Assembly (NCBI GenBank): GCA_013334925.1
Contig: JAAXWP010000030.1
Coordinates: forward strand, 1 to 36,535
Direction: 5' to 3'
From: Chlorobiaceae bacterium
Lineage (GTDB): Bacteria > Bacteroidota > Chlorobiia > Chlorobiales > Chlorobiaceae
Length of the DNA: 36,535 bases
Shown: positions 36,166-36,535 of the stretch, piece after piece
Position numbering within the stretch: position 1 is the first letter of the stretch
How the letters are laid out: every line of letters begins with the position of its first letter
Translations under genes and position numbers: made by a program
The notes under the pieces: generated by a model
The model's database searches: none
What the model was told of the DNA's origin: nothing
Seen by the model: only the letters and a program-made list of their open reading frames with translations

Positions 36166-36203
36166 AGTAACGAGTGAAGATGAGTGAAGAGTAACGAGTT
36201 AAG
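36166..36203. repeat. Degenerate heptamer-type array
   Basis: GTAACGA and GTGAAGA units recur here (with TGAGTGA and GTAACGA further on). This is the same family, on the opposite strand, as the array at 32904-32941, but much decayed. It lies between a chlorosome gene and the partial gene at the window edge. Confidence 0.6.
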
Positions 36204-36260
36204 AAGCGTGGCGAGATGGGTAAGGGACGACGGAGGGGAGGTCCCATCGTCCCTGAATGG

Positions 36261-36535
36261 TCACTTCCCGTTGCCCTCGATCTGCTTCAGCAGTTTTCCG
36301 TAGCGCTCCATCAGCGGGATCGGGTCGATGTCTACCCCTTCTGGATGGTTGAAGACGAGTTTCATCTTCTTGTCATGCTTGAACTGGGGGCGGTAGGCGA
36401 TCAGCGACGTGTCCTGGAGGCCAGCGATCAGGTTATTGAAGAAGCTGCCCTCATAGAACTCTTTATCGTCGTTCGAGGGCAGGAAAATGGTGGCGGTGGA
36501 TAGCTGGAGGTCGATTCTCTCCAGTCCGATCGATG
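36261..36535 (-). CDS. Unrecognised protein, C-terminal part (runs off window)
   Basis: The minus strand gives about 90 residues up to a TGA at 36261-36263. They include SIGLERIDLQLSTATIFLPS, FYEGSFFNNLIAGLQDTSL, YRPQFKHDKKMKLVFNHPEG and the end MERYGKLLKQIEGNGK. The composition is regular and globular, without transmembrane segments. I do not recognise the family. The N-terminus lies beyond base 36535. Confidence 0.65.
   Translation of the reverse strand, partial: SIGLERIDLQLSTATIFLPSNDDKEFYEGSFFNNLIAGLQDTSLIAYRPQFKHDKKMKLVFNHPEGVDIDPIPLMERYGKLLKQIEGNGK

Overview
The window looks like a chromosomal segment of a green sulfur bacterium (Chlorobiaceae, Chlorobium/Chlorobaculum-like). The strongest indicators are two neighbouring genes for chlorosome-envelope proteins with an N-terminal plant-type [2Fe-2S] domain (CsmI/CsmJ/CsmX family, 34275-36087), a CrtH-type carotene isomerase, and a fused phytol kinase/phytyl-phosphate kinase-like membrane protein. 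No rRNA, tRNA or CRISPR array was seen.

Layout. (1) 1-5691, minus strand: a branched-chain amino-acid operon read leftwards as ilvD-ilvB-ilvN-ilvC-leuB; leuB runs off the window. (2) 6247-7830: a two-domain prenyl-alcohol kinase-like membrane protein. (3) 7855-13237: a Tol-Pal envelope operon, tolQ-tolR-tolA-tolB-pal-pal2-cpoB, with two Pal lipoproteins separated by a terminator-like hairpin. (4) 13238-26700: an accessory, gene-poor, partly AT-rich stretch. It holds a curli-like amyloid operon (two curlin-repeat proteins, CsgF, CsgG) preceded by a four- to five-copy 25-bp direct repeat. It also holds a decayed IS3 element with a piece of an IS256-family element nested inside, a small zinc-ribbon-like membrane protein, a pentapeptide-repeat/TIR fusion, an outer-membrane beta-barrel, a DUF457-type membrane hydrolase, a C_GCAxxG_C_C protein, a 71-aa orphan and an AraC/GyrI regulator. 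(5) 26731-32852: a stress and pigment block with dnaK, hsp20, an ArsR regulator, an ECF sigma factor with a zinc anti-sigma factor whose Cys/His spacing matches RsrA, and divergent crtH. (6) 32938-36535: alanine dehydrogenase, the two chlorosome Fe-S proteins (one with eight 11-residue repeats) and the end of an unrecognised gene.

How it works together. The ilv/leu genes form one biosynthetic operon. Tol-Pal maintains the outer membrane, and the neighbouring curli-like genes encode an outer-membrane pore (CsgG), an extracellular accessory factor (CsgF) and two secreted amyloid-repeat subunits. The right-hand block joins protein-folding stress, a putatively thiol-sensing sigma/anti-sigma pair, carotenoid isomerisation and chlorosome redox proteins. 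That suggests, by inference only, a redox-linked photosynthesis and stress neighbourhood. All functional calls come from reading motifs in the translated sequence; no database search was run.
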